From: Rhodoferax sp. BLA1
Lineage (GTDB): Bacteria > Pseudomonadota > Gammaproteobacteria > Burkholderiales > Burkholderiaceae_C
Direction: 5' to 3'
Assembly (NCBI RefSeq): GCF_013416775.1
Contig: NZ_SZVI01000003.1
Coordinates: 1 to 64,000, forward strand
DNA length: 64,000 nucleotides
Shown here: one piece after another, positions 17,901 to 24,589 of the stretch
Position numbering within the stretch: the stretch's first letter is position 1
Layout: every line of letters starts with the position of its first letter
Translations under genes and position numbers: made by a program
The notes under the pieces: model-generated
Database searches by the model: none
The model's input: the letters and a program-made list of their open reading frames with translations, nothing else
Told to the model about the DNA's origin: nothing

Positions 17901-18605
17901 GCGCATCAGCACATACACAAACGGCACCACCAGCATCACCAGCCACAGCGGCTGCGTCCAAACCTGCAGGCGGCTGATGGTGGACACCCCGTGGGTCACC
18001 AGCGGAATCACCGCCAGCGCACACACCAGGTAACCCCAACGCGGTGGAATGCCCAGCGCCAGCTCCAGCGCATAGGCCATCACCGCGGCCTCCAGGGCAA
18101 AAAAGATGAAGGTGAAGGTGGCGTAAATCAGCGAGGTGATGGTCGAGCCGATGTAGCCAAAACCCGCGCCACGGGTCAGCAAATCCATGTCCACCCCGTA
18201 CCGGGCGGCGTAATAACTGATCGGCAGGCCGGCCAGAAAGATGATCAGCCCGGTGGCCAGAATGGCCCAGAAGGCGTTGACAAAACCGTACTGAACCAGC
18301 AGCGTGGCGCCCACCGCCTCCAGTATCAAAAACGCAGCGGCACCACCAAGCGCAGTCTGGGCGACCTGCCATTCCGACCACTTACGAAAACGCTGCGGGG
18401 TGAAACGCAGCGCGTAGTCTTCCAGGGTTTCACGCGCGACCCAGCCGTTGTAGTCCCGACGCACCAAAGTGATGCGCTGGGGCGCCTTGGGTTCGGAATG
18501 GGGCACGGCAACAGAAGGGGGAAATACATCGTTTGTCACAGGCCAGAACGTGCAGTTTTCGTGCCACCTGCCATACCAGCCCAGCGTACGGCACAGCTTT
18601 TGCAT
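14976..18605 (-). CDS. NCS1 permease - cysteine-rich - hybrid histidine kinase fusion
   Basis: About 1,209 residues from ATG 18605. Order: an NCS1-family (nucleobase/cytosine/hydantoin) permease with roughly 12 membrane helices (about 40-530); a compact nine-cysteine cluster (about 552-589, CX2C-X11-C-X7-C-X2-CC-X5-C-X3-C) that looks zinc-binding; two more helices; a HisKA domain with H752 in SHELRTP; an ATPase domain (NLVGNAIKFT, DSGPGLS, GAGLGLT); a receiver with D1050 (ILMDLAMPG); and a short C-terminal helical domain. It looks like a transporter that is itself the sensor of a phosphorelay to the regulator at 13988. The start is uncertain: ATG 18617 and GTG 18539 also fit, and a sigma54-like site at 18551-18566 would favour a later start. 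Confidence 0.9.
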   Translation of the reverse strand: MQKLCRTLGWYGRWHENCTFWPVTNDVFPPSVAVPHSEPKAPQRITLVRRDYNGWVARETLEDYALRFTPQRFRKWSEWQVAQTALGGAAAFLILEAVGATLLVQYGFVNAFWAILATGLIIFLAGLPISYYAARYGVDMDLLTRGAGFGYIGSTITSLIYATFTFIFFALEAAVMAYALELALGIPPRWGYLVCALAVIPLVTHGVSTISRLQVWTQPLWLVMLVVPFVYVLMRDPNAFAGVTHYIGDKGLSEGFSLPLFGAALTVGVALMTQMGEQADYLRFMPVKTKANTRRWWLGVLAGGPGWVVLGVLKMLGGALLAYLAIQNAVPTDRAVDPNQMYLAAYEYVFPHYGWAVAATALFVVLSQLKINVTNAYAGSLAWSNFFSRLTHSHPGRVVWVVFNTLIAFMLMEMNVFAALGEVLGLYSNIAIAWMMVVVADLVINKPLGLSPPGIEFKRAHLYDINPVGVGAMVLASTLSITAHLGFLGPLAQAFSALIALGTALVASPLIAWATGGKYYLARPSPHSSLFPEGDTAKTDSGSYQRLRVSTCVICEREYEGPDMAFCPAYQGPICSLCCTLDARCGDLCKPHASLASQWQAALRWLLPQPAWAHLDKGLGTFLMLMLVIAPLLASVFGLLYHQETRTLAQTLSSPQALQSAMDVLRAGFLKAYMALILIGGLVAWWVVLAHKSRLVAQEESNRQTHLLLREIDLHRQTDEALQRAKQVADEARAAADQANQAKSRYISAISHELRTPLNSILGYAQLMGEDAGIPAHRKQAVSVIKRGGEHLLSLIEGTLDMAHIEAGRLTLLVKPLLFADFVSDIASLFELEAQAKGLTFLCEVDGNLPTVVRADEKRVRQILINLVGNAIKFTTQGQVTLRVSYAREMAVIEVEDSGPGLSESELTRIFEPFTRAQGAGNAAPGAGLGLTIARMLTDLMGGQMTVTSTPGIGSTFKAKLFLPEVSSALDNSVYSPASKHQNRLFVRRPRRGYIGPRRRILVVDNEEADREVLVKLLQPLGFDVRTAANGHDCLDLLAAGYAPEVILMDLAMPGIDGWETIRRLRALLAESPNPAPFIAIVSANAFDRGLDNDLGVPSEDFILKPVRHIDLLDWLERRLKLSWLETAAPAAEDTPRQTTELVVPPKPQVDALRELVVLGYYRGILNQLDNLELSHPHCAHFVAGMRELAKQFQFEAMLTQLSSYANEN
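18551..18566 (-). promoter_or_regulatory. Candidate sigma54 promoter for the permease-kinase gene
   Basis: On the minus strand the sequence reads TGGCACGAAAACTGCA, matching the sigma54 consensus TGGCACG-N4-TTGC with one mismatch in the -12 element. Transcription would start near 18540. Sigma54 control would fit a nitrogen-related gene, but no NtrC sites were identified and the site lies inside the longer possible coding region. Confidence 0.35.
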
Positions 18606-18615
18606 AATGCCTCGC

Positions 18616-18681
18616 ATGGAACTCACACCACGTGTTAGGACCGCATTTGCGGTCGCGCGAGCTAATTCTTCAAAGCATTGA
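18616..18681 (+). CDS. Short ORF 1 copying the UreA N-terminus (possible leader peptide)
   Basis: A 21-residue ORF beginning MELTPRVR, then A.A.ARAN. The first six residues are identical to the start of UreA, which lies 150 bp downstream. It contains a hairpin, GACCGC-ATTT-GCGGTC at 18639-18654. The corresponding codons differ from those of ORF 2 and ureA mostly at silent positions (CTC/TTA/TTG, ACA/ACT/ACC, CCA/CCT/CCT). That pattern suggests old duplicates kept at the peptide level. No strong ribosome site is seen. Translation is not shown. Confidence 0.45.
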   Translation: MELTPRVRTAFAVARANSSKH

Positions 18682-18691
18682 GTGAAACGAA

Positions 18692-18760
18692 ATGGAATTA
18701 ACTCCTCGTGTTCGGCACGCGTCAGCGGCCGCACGAGCTAATGACCCCAGCAATGAGTAA
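18692..18760 (+). CDS. Short ORF 2 copying the UreA N-terminus (possible leader peptide)
   Basis: A 22-residue [11 protein letters not shown] followed by A.AAARAN, tandem to the ORF at 18616 (offset 76 bp) and to ureA (offset 74 bp). It ends five bases before the ureA ATG. The same ACGAA-ATGGAA context precedes this ATG and the ureA ATG, so ribosomes finishing it could reinitiate at ureA. Whether it is a leader peptide that tunes urease translation or a relic of start-region duplication cannot be told from sequence alone. Confidence 0.45.
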   Translation: MELTPRVRHASAAARANDPSNE

Positions 18761-18765
18761 ACGAA

Positions 18766-19068
18766 ATGGAATTGACCCCTCGTGAAAAAGACAAACTTCT
18801 GCTGTTCACCGCTGCTCTGCTGGCCGAACGGCGCAAGGCCCGTGGCCTCAAGCTGAACTACCCTGAGGCGGTGGCCCTGATCAGCGCCGCTGTCATGGAG
18901 GGCGCACGCGATGGCAAAACCGTGGCCCAGCTCATGAGTGAAGGCCGCACGGTGCTGACGCGCGCCGATGTGATGGACGGCATCGCCGAGATGATCCCGG
19001 ACATCCAGGTCGAGGCCACCTTTCCTGACGGCACCAAGCTGGTCACCGTACACCAGCCAATCGTCTGA
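18766..19068 (+). CDS. ureA: Urease subunit gamma
   Basis: 100 residues, the standard UreA length. It begins [14 protein letters not shown] and carries the family segments [31 protein letters not shown] and [15 protein letters not shown]. UreA is the smallest structural subunit of the cytoplasmic nickel urease (UreABC)3, which hydrolyses urea to ammonia and carbamate. It is the first gene of the operon here and is preceded by two tandem ORFs encoding the same first six residues. No ureD lies upstream, unlike the usual ureD-ureA order. Confidence 0.97.
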   Translation: MELTPREKDKLLLFTAALLAERRKARGLKLNYPEAVALISAAVMEGARDGKTVAQLMSEGRTVLTRADVMDGIAEMIPDIQVEATFPDGTKLVTVHQPIV

Positions 19069-19100
19069 ACACCCCTTTTTGGTTTACTGGAGCAATTCTG

Positions 19101-19694
19101 ATGCGTCAATCCACCAAGTCCGCTCTGCTTTTTGCAGCTGCTTGCGCCCTGTCTACAGGGGCCAGCGCCCATACCGGTCATGGCACACAAAGCCTGATGG
19201 AAGGCCTGATTCACCCGTTTGGCGCTGACCATCTGCTGGCCATGATGGCAGTGGGTGTCTGGTCGGTCAGTGCGCTGCCGACCAACAAAGCTTGGCAAGG
19301 CCCAGCCACTTTTTTGCTGGCGCTGGTGCTCAGTGCAGTGCTAGGGGCCAGCGGGTTCACCGTGCCTTATCTGGAACACGCGATTGCGCTGTCCGTCACG
19401 CTGTTTGGCGCCATGTTGGTGCTGGCCAGCACACCCATGCCCAAGGCTTTGGGCTTGGGACTGATTGCCGCAGTCGCCTCGTTGCATGGCTTGGCACATG
19501 GCGCCGAAGCACCGGCCAGCGGATTTGCGGGTTACGCCGCTGGTTTCTTGCTGACCACGGCCATGTTGCACCTAGGTGGTGTGAGCATCGGCCTGAGCAT
19601 TCGCCGCTGGCTGAACAATCGCAGCGCGACCGTGCTCGGCAGCTTGGGCGGATTACTCAGCGTCGCCGGTCTGGTTTTGTTCAGTCAAGTCTGA
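19101..19694 (+). CDS. HupE/UreJ family nickel permease
   Basis: 197 residues. A signal-like first helix ends near ASAHTGHG. The HupE/UreJ signature follows ([19 protein letters not shown], with H38, D43 and H44 as probable metal ligands), then about five more membrane helices and a second His motif ([10 protein letters not shown]). The family imports nickel or cobalt for hydrogenase and urease. Its place inside the urease operon, between ureA and ureB, argues for nickel supply to urease. Confidence 0.9.
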   Translation: MRQSTKSALLFAAACALSTGASAHTGHGTQSLMEGLIHPFGADHLLAMMAVGVWSVSALPTNKAWQGPATFLLALVLSAVLGASGFTVPYLEHAIALSVTLFGAMLVLASTPMPKALGLGLIAAVASLHGLAHGAEAPASGFAGYAAGFLLTTAMLHLGGVSIGLSIRRWLNNRSATVLGSLGGLLSVAGLVLFSQV

Positions 19695-19704
19695 GGACGC
19701 AAAC

Positions 19705-20010
19705 ATGATTCCCGGCGAACTTTTCACCGACGAGGGTGAACACAGCCTCAACACCGGCAGGCGCACTTTGACCCTGGTGGTGACCAACGCCTCTGAGCGG
19801 CCGATTCAGGTTGGCTCGCACTACCACTTTGCCGAGACCAACGGCGCGCTCAGCTTTGACCGCGCGGCCGCCCAGGGCATGCGGCTCAACATCGCATCAG
19901 GACTGGCAGTGCGCTTTGAGCCCGGCCAGCAGCGCACGGTGGAGCTGGTGGATTTTGCGGGGGAGCGCATCGTTTACGGCTTTCGCGGGTTGACGCAGGG
20001 GGCGTTGTGA
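19705..20010 (+). CDS. ureB: Urease subunit beta
   Basis: 101 residues, the normal UreB length, beginning [16 protein letters not shown] with the family segments [17 protein letters not shown], the G.RLNI region and [17 protein letters not shown]. It forms the structural heterotrimer with UreA and UreC. It follows the nickel permease gene by ten bases. The 140-bp gap to ureC holds a GC-rich hairpin-prone sequence (AGGCCGCAGGCCGGCGG region) but no ORF. Confidence 0.96.
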   Translation: MIPGELFTDEGEHSLNTGRRTLTLVVTNASERPIQVGSHYHFAETNGALSFDRAAAQGMRLNIASGLAVRFEPGQQRTVELVDFAGERIVYGFRGLTQGAL

Positions 20011-20150
20011 TGCAGTGAGGTCAAGGAGGAGGCCGCAGGCCGGCGGACACGAACGGAATCACGCTCCCCCAAGCATCGCGGCCACCCACCAACTGCAGGC
20101 AAACATCAGCACACCAATCCATCTTCATACGCATTTTTGAAAGAGTAACT

Positions 20151-21914
20151 ATGGCCACGATTGGACGACGCGCCTATGCCGAGATTTTTGGTCCGACCAC
20201 CGGGGATCGGGTTCGCCTGGCTGACACCGGCCTGATCATCGAGGTCGAGCAGGACTACACCCTGGCCGCAGGAAGCTACGGTGAAGAGGTGAAATTTGGC
20301 GGTGGCAAAACCATCCGCGACGGCATGGCGCAATCGCAAAAGATGCGGTCTGAGGGCGCGGTGGACACCGTGATGACCAATGCGCTGATCCTGGACCACT
20401 GGGGTATTGTCAAAGCCGACATTGGCCTCAAAGGTGGGCGCATCGTCGCCATCGGCAAGGCGGGCAACCCCGACGTGCAGCCCGGCGTGGACATCATCAT
20501 CGGCCCGGGCACCGAGGTCATCAGCTGCGAGGGCAACATCGTCACTGCGGGTGGCATCGACAGCCACATCCACTTCATCTGCCCGCAGCAGATCGAAGAG
20601 GCGTTGGCCAGCGGTGTCACCACCATGATGGGTGGCGGCACGGGACCTGCCACCGGCACCTTTGCCACCACCTGCACGCCGGGGCCATGGAACATCGAGC
20701 GCATGCTGCAGGCGGCCGACGCCTTCCCGATGAACCTGGGTTTCCTGGGCAAGGGCAACGCCAGCCTGCCCGCCGCGCTGCACGAGCAGATCAACGCCGG
20801 TGTGATTGGCCTCAAATTGCACGAAGACTGGGGCACCACACCCGCGGCCATCAGCAACTGCTTGGACGTGGCCGACGCCACCGACACCCAGGTGGCGATC
20901 CACTCCGATACCCTCAACGAATCGGGCTTTGTCGAGAACACCATCGCCGCCACCAAAGGCCGTGGCCTGTGCGCCTTCCACACCGAAGGTGCCGGTGGTG
21001 GCCATGCGCCCGACATCCTGCGCGTGGTGGGTGAGGCCAACTTTTTGCCCAGCTCGACCAACCCGACCATGCCCTACACCGTCAACACGCTCGATGAGCA
21101 TGTGGACATGCTGATGGTCTGTCACCATCTGGACGCCGGGATTGCCGAAGACCTGGCCTTTGCCGAGAGCCGCATCCGCAAGGAAACCATCGCCGCCGAA
21201 GACGTGTTGCATGACCTGGGCGCGATTTCCATGATGAGCAGCGACAGCCAGGCCATGGGCCGTGTCGGTGAGGTCATCATCCGCACCTGGCAAACCGCCA
21301 GCAAGATGAAACAGCAGCGTGGCTGGCTGGCACCCCCGCTGGTGCTGGGCGCGATCCAGTCCGAGGCCGCGCTGGTGGAACACAACCAGCGCAACGACAA
21401 CTTCCGCGCCAAACGCTACATTGCCAAAACCACCATCAACCCGGCGATTGCCCACGGCATCAGCCACGAGGTGGGCAGCATCGAGGTCGGCAAATGGGCT
21501 GATCTGGTGGTCTGGAAACCGGCATTTTTTGGTGTCAAACCGGCGCTGATCCTCAAAGGCGGTTTCATCGCGATGGCCGCCATGGGTGACCCCAACGCCA
21601 GCATCCCGACACCGCAGCCGGTGCATTACCGCCCGATGTTTGGGGCGTTTGGCGGCGCGCTGGCGCGTGGCTCCCTCACCTTTGTCTCGCAGGCGGGTTT
21701 GAATGCCGGTATTAAGGAACGTTTTGGCCTGCAAAAAACCTTGAGTGCGGTGAAAAACATCCGCGGTGTGCGCAAACAGCACATGGTGCACAACCATTAC
21801 CTGCCCACCATGGAGATCGACGCCCAGACCTACAGCGTGCGTGCTGACGGCCAACTGCTGACCTGCGAACCTGCGGTGAGCCTGCCTATGGCACAACGAT
21901 ACTTCCTGTTTTGA
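20151..21914 (+). CDS. ureC: Urease subunit alpha (catalytic)
   Basis: 587 residues. The two-nickel site is intact: HIHF (His ligands), the carbamylated lysine K222 in GLKLHEDWG, and the flap with the catalytic His pair at 325-326 (VCHHLD). The C-terminus MAQRYFLF is typical. The protein is longer than the usual 567-573 residues because of extra sequence at about 391-407, between KQQRGWLA and [11 protein letters not shown], a surface region that varies in length in this family. A ribosome site (GAAAGAG) precedes the ATG. Confidence 0.97.
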   Translation: MATIGRRAYAEIFGPTTGDRVRLADTGLIIEVEQDYTLAAGSYGEEVKFGGGKTIRDGMAQSQKMRSEGAVDTVMTNALILDHWGIVKADIGLKGGRIVAIGKAGNPDVQPGVDIIIGPGTEVISCEGNIVTAGGIDSHIHFICPQQIEEALASGVTTMMGGGTGPATGTFATTCTPGPWNIERMLQAADAFPMNLGFLGKGNASLPAALHEQINAGVIGLKLHEDWGTTPAAISNCLDVADATDTQVAIHSDTLNESGFVENTIAATKGRGLCAFHTEGAGGGHAPDILRVVGEANFLPSSTNPTMPYTVNTLDEHVDMLMVCHHLDAGIAEDLAFAESRIRKETIAAEDVLHDLGAISMMSSDSQAMGRVGEVIIRTWQTASKMKQQRGWLAPPLVLGAIQSEAALVEHNQRNDNFRAKRYIAKTTINPAIAHGISHEVGSIEVGKWADLVVWKPAFFGVKPALILKGGFIAMAAMGDPNASIPTPQPVHYRPMFGAFGGALARGSLTFVSQAGLNAGIKERFGLQKTLSAVKNIRGVRKQHMVHNHYLPTMEIDAQTYSVRADGQLLTCEPAVSLPMAQRYFLF

Positions 21915-21919
21915 GCCGC

Positions 21920-22399
21920 ATGGACATTCGTATCGACGATTTGCAGGGCGAAGCCATCCAGGCCCTGCTGCAAGAGCATCTGGACGACATGCACTCAAGC
22001 TCCCCGCCCGAGAGTGTGCACGCGCTTGACCTGAACGCCCTGCGCCACCCCGACATCACCTTCTGGACCGCCTGGGACGGTGATGAACTGATGGGCTGCG
22101 GCGCCCTCAAGCAACTGAGCCCGGACCATGCCGAACTCAAATCCATGCGCACCGCCCGCAGCCATCTGCGCAAGGGCGTGGCGCGCGCCATGTTGCGGCA
22201 CATCCTCGCTGCAGCACAGGCCAAGGGTTTCCAGCGCATCAGCCTGGAAACCGGCACCCCGGCGCCCTTTGTGGCGGCCCAGAAGCTCTATGCCAGCGAA
22301 GGTTTTGTGGAATGTGGGCCATTTGCCGACTATGTGCTGGACCCGTACAGTCTGTTCATGACCAAGGCATTAACAGCCGACGAACCCGCGCTGTGCTGA
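21920..22399 (+). CDS. GNAT family N-acetyltransferase within the urease operon
   Basis: About 159 residues with GNAT motif A (MRTARSHLRKGVARAMLRHILAAA region) and the downstream strand-helix ISLETGTPAPF..A..LYASEGF. It starts at ATG 21920 or at TTG 21911, which overlaps the ureC stop; either way it is translationally linked to ureC. Acetyltransferases of this kind are often found between ureC and ureE in Comamonadaceae, but no urease role is established. The 60-bp gap to ureE is free of other signals. Confidence 0.83.
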   Translation: MDIRIDDLQGEAIQALLQEHLDDMHSSSPPESVHALDLNALRHPDITFWTAWDGDELMGCGALKQLSPDHAELKSMRTARSHLRKGVARAMLRHILAAAQAKGFQRISLETGTPAPFVAAQKLYASEGFVECGPFADYVLDPYSLFMTKALTADEPALC

Positions 22400-22459
22400 T
22401 GGCTCCCACGCCGATCCAGCGGTACGATTCGCCTCTTCTCCCCCTTTTGCGTCCTCACC

Positions 22460-23050
22460 ATGCTTCACGTCTCCAAACTCATTCCCCAAGGCGCCGGTCT
22501 GGCAGCAGCGTTGCTCAAACGTGCCAGTACCGTCGAGCTGGACTGGGATGTCCGTCAGAAAAGCCGTTTTGACGCGACCGACTCCACTGGCCGCCAACTT
22601 GGTATCTTTTTGCCACGCGGCACGGTCGCGCGCGGTGGTGACGTGCTGGTGGCGCATGACGGTTCGTTGATCAAGGTCTGGGCGGCGGCACAAACTGTGC
22701 TGAAGATCACCACTTGCCCCGACCACGGCACGCCGTTCGATCTGATCCGCGCCGCCTACCACCTGGGCAACCGGCATGTGCCGATTGAGCTCAAGCCCGA
22801 TCACCTCAAGATCGAGCCCGACCATGTGTTGACCAACATGTTGCGCGCCATGCACCTGATCGTGACCGAAGTGACCGAGCCGTTTGAGCCCGAAAACGGC
22901 GCCTACGCCACCGGCGGCCATTTTGGTGGCCACCACCACGGGCATGAACACGACCACGATCACAGCCATGACCATGTGCACACACCACCGGCCAGCCCCG
23001 AGGCGCCCAAGCCCCACGTGCACGGCCCCGGTTGCGGCCACCACCACTGA
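22460..23050 (+). CDS. ureE: Urease accessory protein UreE
   Basis: 196 residues. The N-terminal UreE peptide-binding domain is followed by the metallochaperone domain with a conserved His ligand (GNRHVPIEL). The tail from about residue 159 has roughly 18 histidines (GGHFGGHHHGHEHDHDHSH and a further GCGHHH end). UreE delivers nickel to the UreDFG-apourease complex, and a long His tail adds nickel storage capacity. Such a rich tail, together with the operon's own nickel permease, suggests adaptation to scarce nickel. Confidence 0.95.
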   Translation: MLHVSKLIPQGAGLAAALLKRASTVELDWDVRQKSRFDATDSTGRQLGIFLPRGTVARGGDVLVAHDGSLIKVWAAAQTVLKITTCPDHGTPFDLIRAAYHLGNRHVPIELKPDHLKIEPDHVLTNMLRAMHLIVTEVTEPFEPENGAYATGGHFGGHHHGHEHDHDHSHDHVHTPPASPEAPKPHVHGPGCGHHH

Positions 23051-23071
23051 GCGCCAGCGAGCACATCACGC

Positions 23072-23749
23072 ATGCACGACAGCAGCCTGATGCAGCTGAT
23101 GTGGCTGGCCTCACCGGCCTTGCCTATTGGCGGATTCTCGTATTCAGAATGCCTGGAAGCCGCCGTGGATGCTGGGCTGGTCACTAGCGAAACAGAAGCA
23201 TCGGACTGGCTGGTGGAGCAGCTCCACACCAGCCTGGCGCGTGCCGACCTGGCGGTGATCGCCCACGCCATTCCCGCTTGGCAACAACAAGACCACACCC
23301 GCATCGCGCAGCTCAATGCCTGGGTCTTGCAAACCCGCGAAAGCAGCGAATTACGCGCACAAAGTGAGCAAATGGGCCGCAGCCTGCTGGAGTGGTTACG
23401 CAACCACACCACCGCGCAAGCCGAGCAGATCGCCCTGCTCGCGAACCTGCAACCGACCTACCCGCTGGCCTTTGCGCTGGCCGCAAGTGCCACCGGCGCA
23501 CCGCTGCGCGACTGTCTGCTGGCCAACAGCTTTGGCTGGGCCGAGAACATGATGCAGGCCGCGATCAAGGCGGTGCCGCTGGGTCAGAGTTCTGGCCAGC
23601 GCATCCTCTCGGCCCTGGCAGCGAACATCCCTGCGGCGGTGGATCTGGCGCTGGCTCTGGATGATGAGAACCGCCAGGCTTTTTCCCCCATGCTGGCGAT
23701 CCTGAGCGCCCAGCACGAGTCGCAATATTCAAGGATTTTCCGCTCCTAG
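23072..23749 (+). CDS. ureF: Urease accessory protein UreF
   Basis: 225 residues, all-helical. The family start ([21 protein letters not shown]) and the later [24 protein letters not shown] region are intact. UreF bridges UreD and the GTPase UreG during nickel insertion. It follows ureE by 21 bases. Its stop codon is the first base triplet of a palindromic repeat that separates it from ureG. Confidence 0.95.
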   Translation: MHDSSLMQLMWLASPALPIGGFSYSECLEAAVDAGLVTSETEASDWLVEQLHTSLARADLAVIAHAIPAWQQQDHTRIAQLNAWVLQTRESSELRAQSEQMGRSLLEWLRNHTTAQAEQIALLANLQPTYPLAFALAASATGAPLRDCLLANSFGWAENMMQAAIKAVPLGQSSGQRILSALAANIPAAVDLALALDDENRQAFSPMLAILSAQHESQYSRIFRS

Positions 23750-23795
23750 CCCTTATTCAATAAGGGCTGATAGCTCTACTATAAATAGCAAATAG
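23747..23795. repeat. Dispersed palindromic repeat, copy 6
   Basis: The stem TAGCCCTTATTCAATAAGGGCTGA followed by TAGCT and AAATAGC, inserted between ureF and ureG inside the operon and overlapping the ureF stop codon. It ends at the ureG ATG, so it forms the whole intergenic space and can reduce or modulate read-through into ureG. Confidence 0.8.
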
Positions 23796-23797
23796 CC

Positions 23798-24460
23798 ATG
23801 ACTACACCCCTGCACCACGTCCCCAACCGCACCAAAAAATTACCGCCTTTGCGCGTCGGCATCGGCGGGCCGGTCGGCTCCGGCAAAACCACGCTGCTCG
23901 AGATGCTGTGCAAAGCCATGCGCGAGAAGTACGACCTGGTGGCCATCACCAACGACATCTACACCAAGGAAGACCAACGCCTGCTGACCGTGAGCGGCGC
24001 CCTGCCTGCCGAGCGCATTTTGGGTGTCGAGACCGGCGGCTGCCCGCACACCGCCATCCGTGAAGACTGCTCGATCAACCTGGAGGCCATCGACCGCATG
24101 CTGGTGGACTTCCCCAATGCAGACATCGTGTTTGTCGAGAGCGGTGGCGACAACCTGGCCGCCACTTTCAGCCCCGAGTTGTCGGACCTGACGATCTACG
24201 TGATCGACGTCGCCGCCGGTGAAAAAATCCCTCGCAAAGGTGGCCCCGGCATCACCAAAAGTGATCTGTTTGTCATCAACAAGACCGACCTGGCGCCGCA
24301 CGTGGGTGCCAACCTGGAGGTGATGGCAGCAGACACCACCCGCATGCGCAGCACGCCCAAGGGGCTCAAACCTTTTGTGATGACCAACCTCAAAACCCTG
24401 GCCGGGCTCGATGAGGTGGTGCGGTTTATCGAGGTGCGCGGCCTGCTCGTCACCAGCTGA
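23798..24460 (+). CDS. ureG: Urease accessory GTPase UreG
   Basis: 220 residues with the P-loop GGPVGSGKT (23-31), the ESGGDN motif (Walker B region), the metal-binding Cys-Pro-His (GGCPHTAIR) and the guanine-specificity motif NKTDL. UreG hydrolyses GTP to drive nickel insertion into urease and receives nickel from UreE. It is the last gene of the operon. No terminator hairpin stands out before the next gene (115 bp gap). Confidence 0.97.
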   Translation: MTTPLHHVPNRTKKLPPLRVGIGGPVGSGKTTLLEMLCKAMREKYDLVAITNDIYTKEDQRLLTVSGALPAERILGVETGGCPHTAIREDCSINLEAIDRMLVDFPNADIVFVESGGDNLAATFSPELSDLTIYVIDVAAGEKIPRKGGPGITKSDLFVINKTDLAPHVGANLEVMAADTTRMRSTPKGLKPFVMTNLKTLAGLDEVVRFIEVRGLLVTS

Positions 24461-24532
24461 GACCGCGCCAGCGCTGACCTACGGCTGGCCGGGTGCTATG
24501 ATTTTGAAAAAGCACCACAAGGAGGCAGCAAG

Positions 24533-24589
24533 GTGAGCATCCAACACGGGACTTGTCCCCCATCAGGACCCCTCGGTGATCCTGCCTGA
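24533..24589 (+). promoter_or_regulatory. Leader ORF with strong ribosome site, overlapping the next gene
   Basis: AAGGAGG at 24519-24525 lies seven bases before a GTG at 24533 that opens an 18-codon ORF (VSIQHGTCPPSG...) ending at 24589. This overlaps the start of the receiver-TPR gene (GTG 24576) in another frame. It could couple translation, or it may mark a frameshift or sequencing error that separates the true start from the main frame. Confidence 0.3.

Noticed and set aside
20106..21998. A 630-codon minus-strand open frame antisense to ureC
   Set aside because: High-GC shadow of ureC; His/Arg/Gly-rich without any domain.
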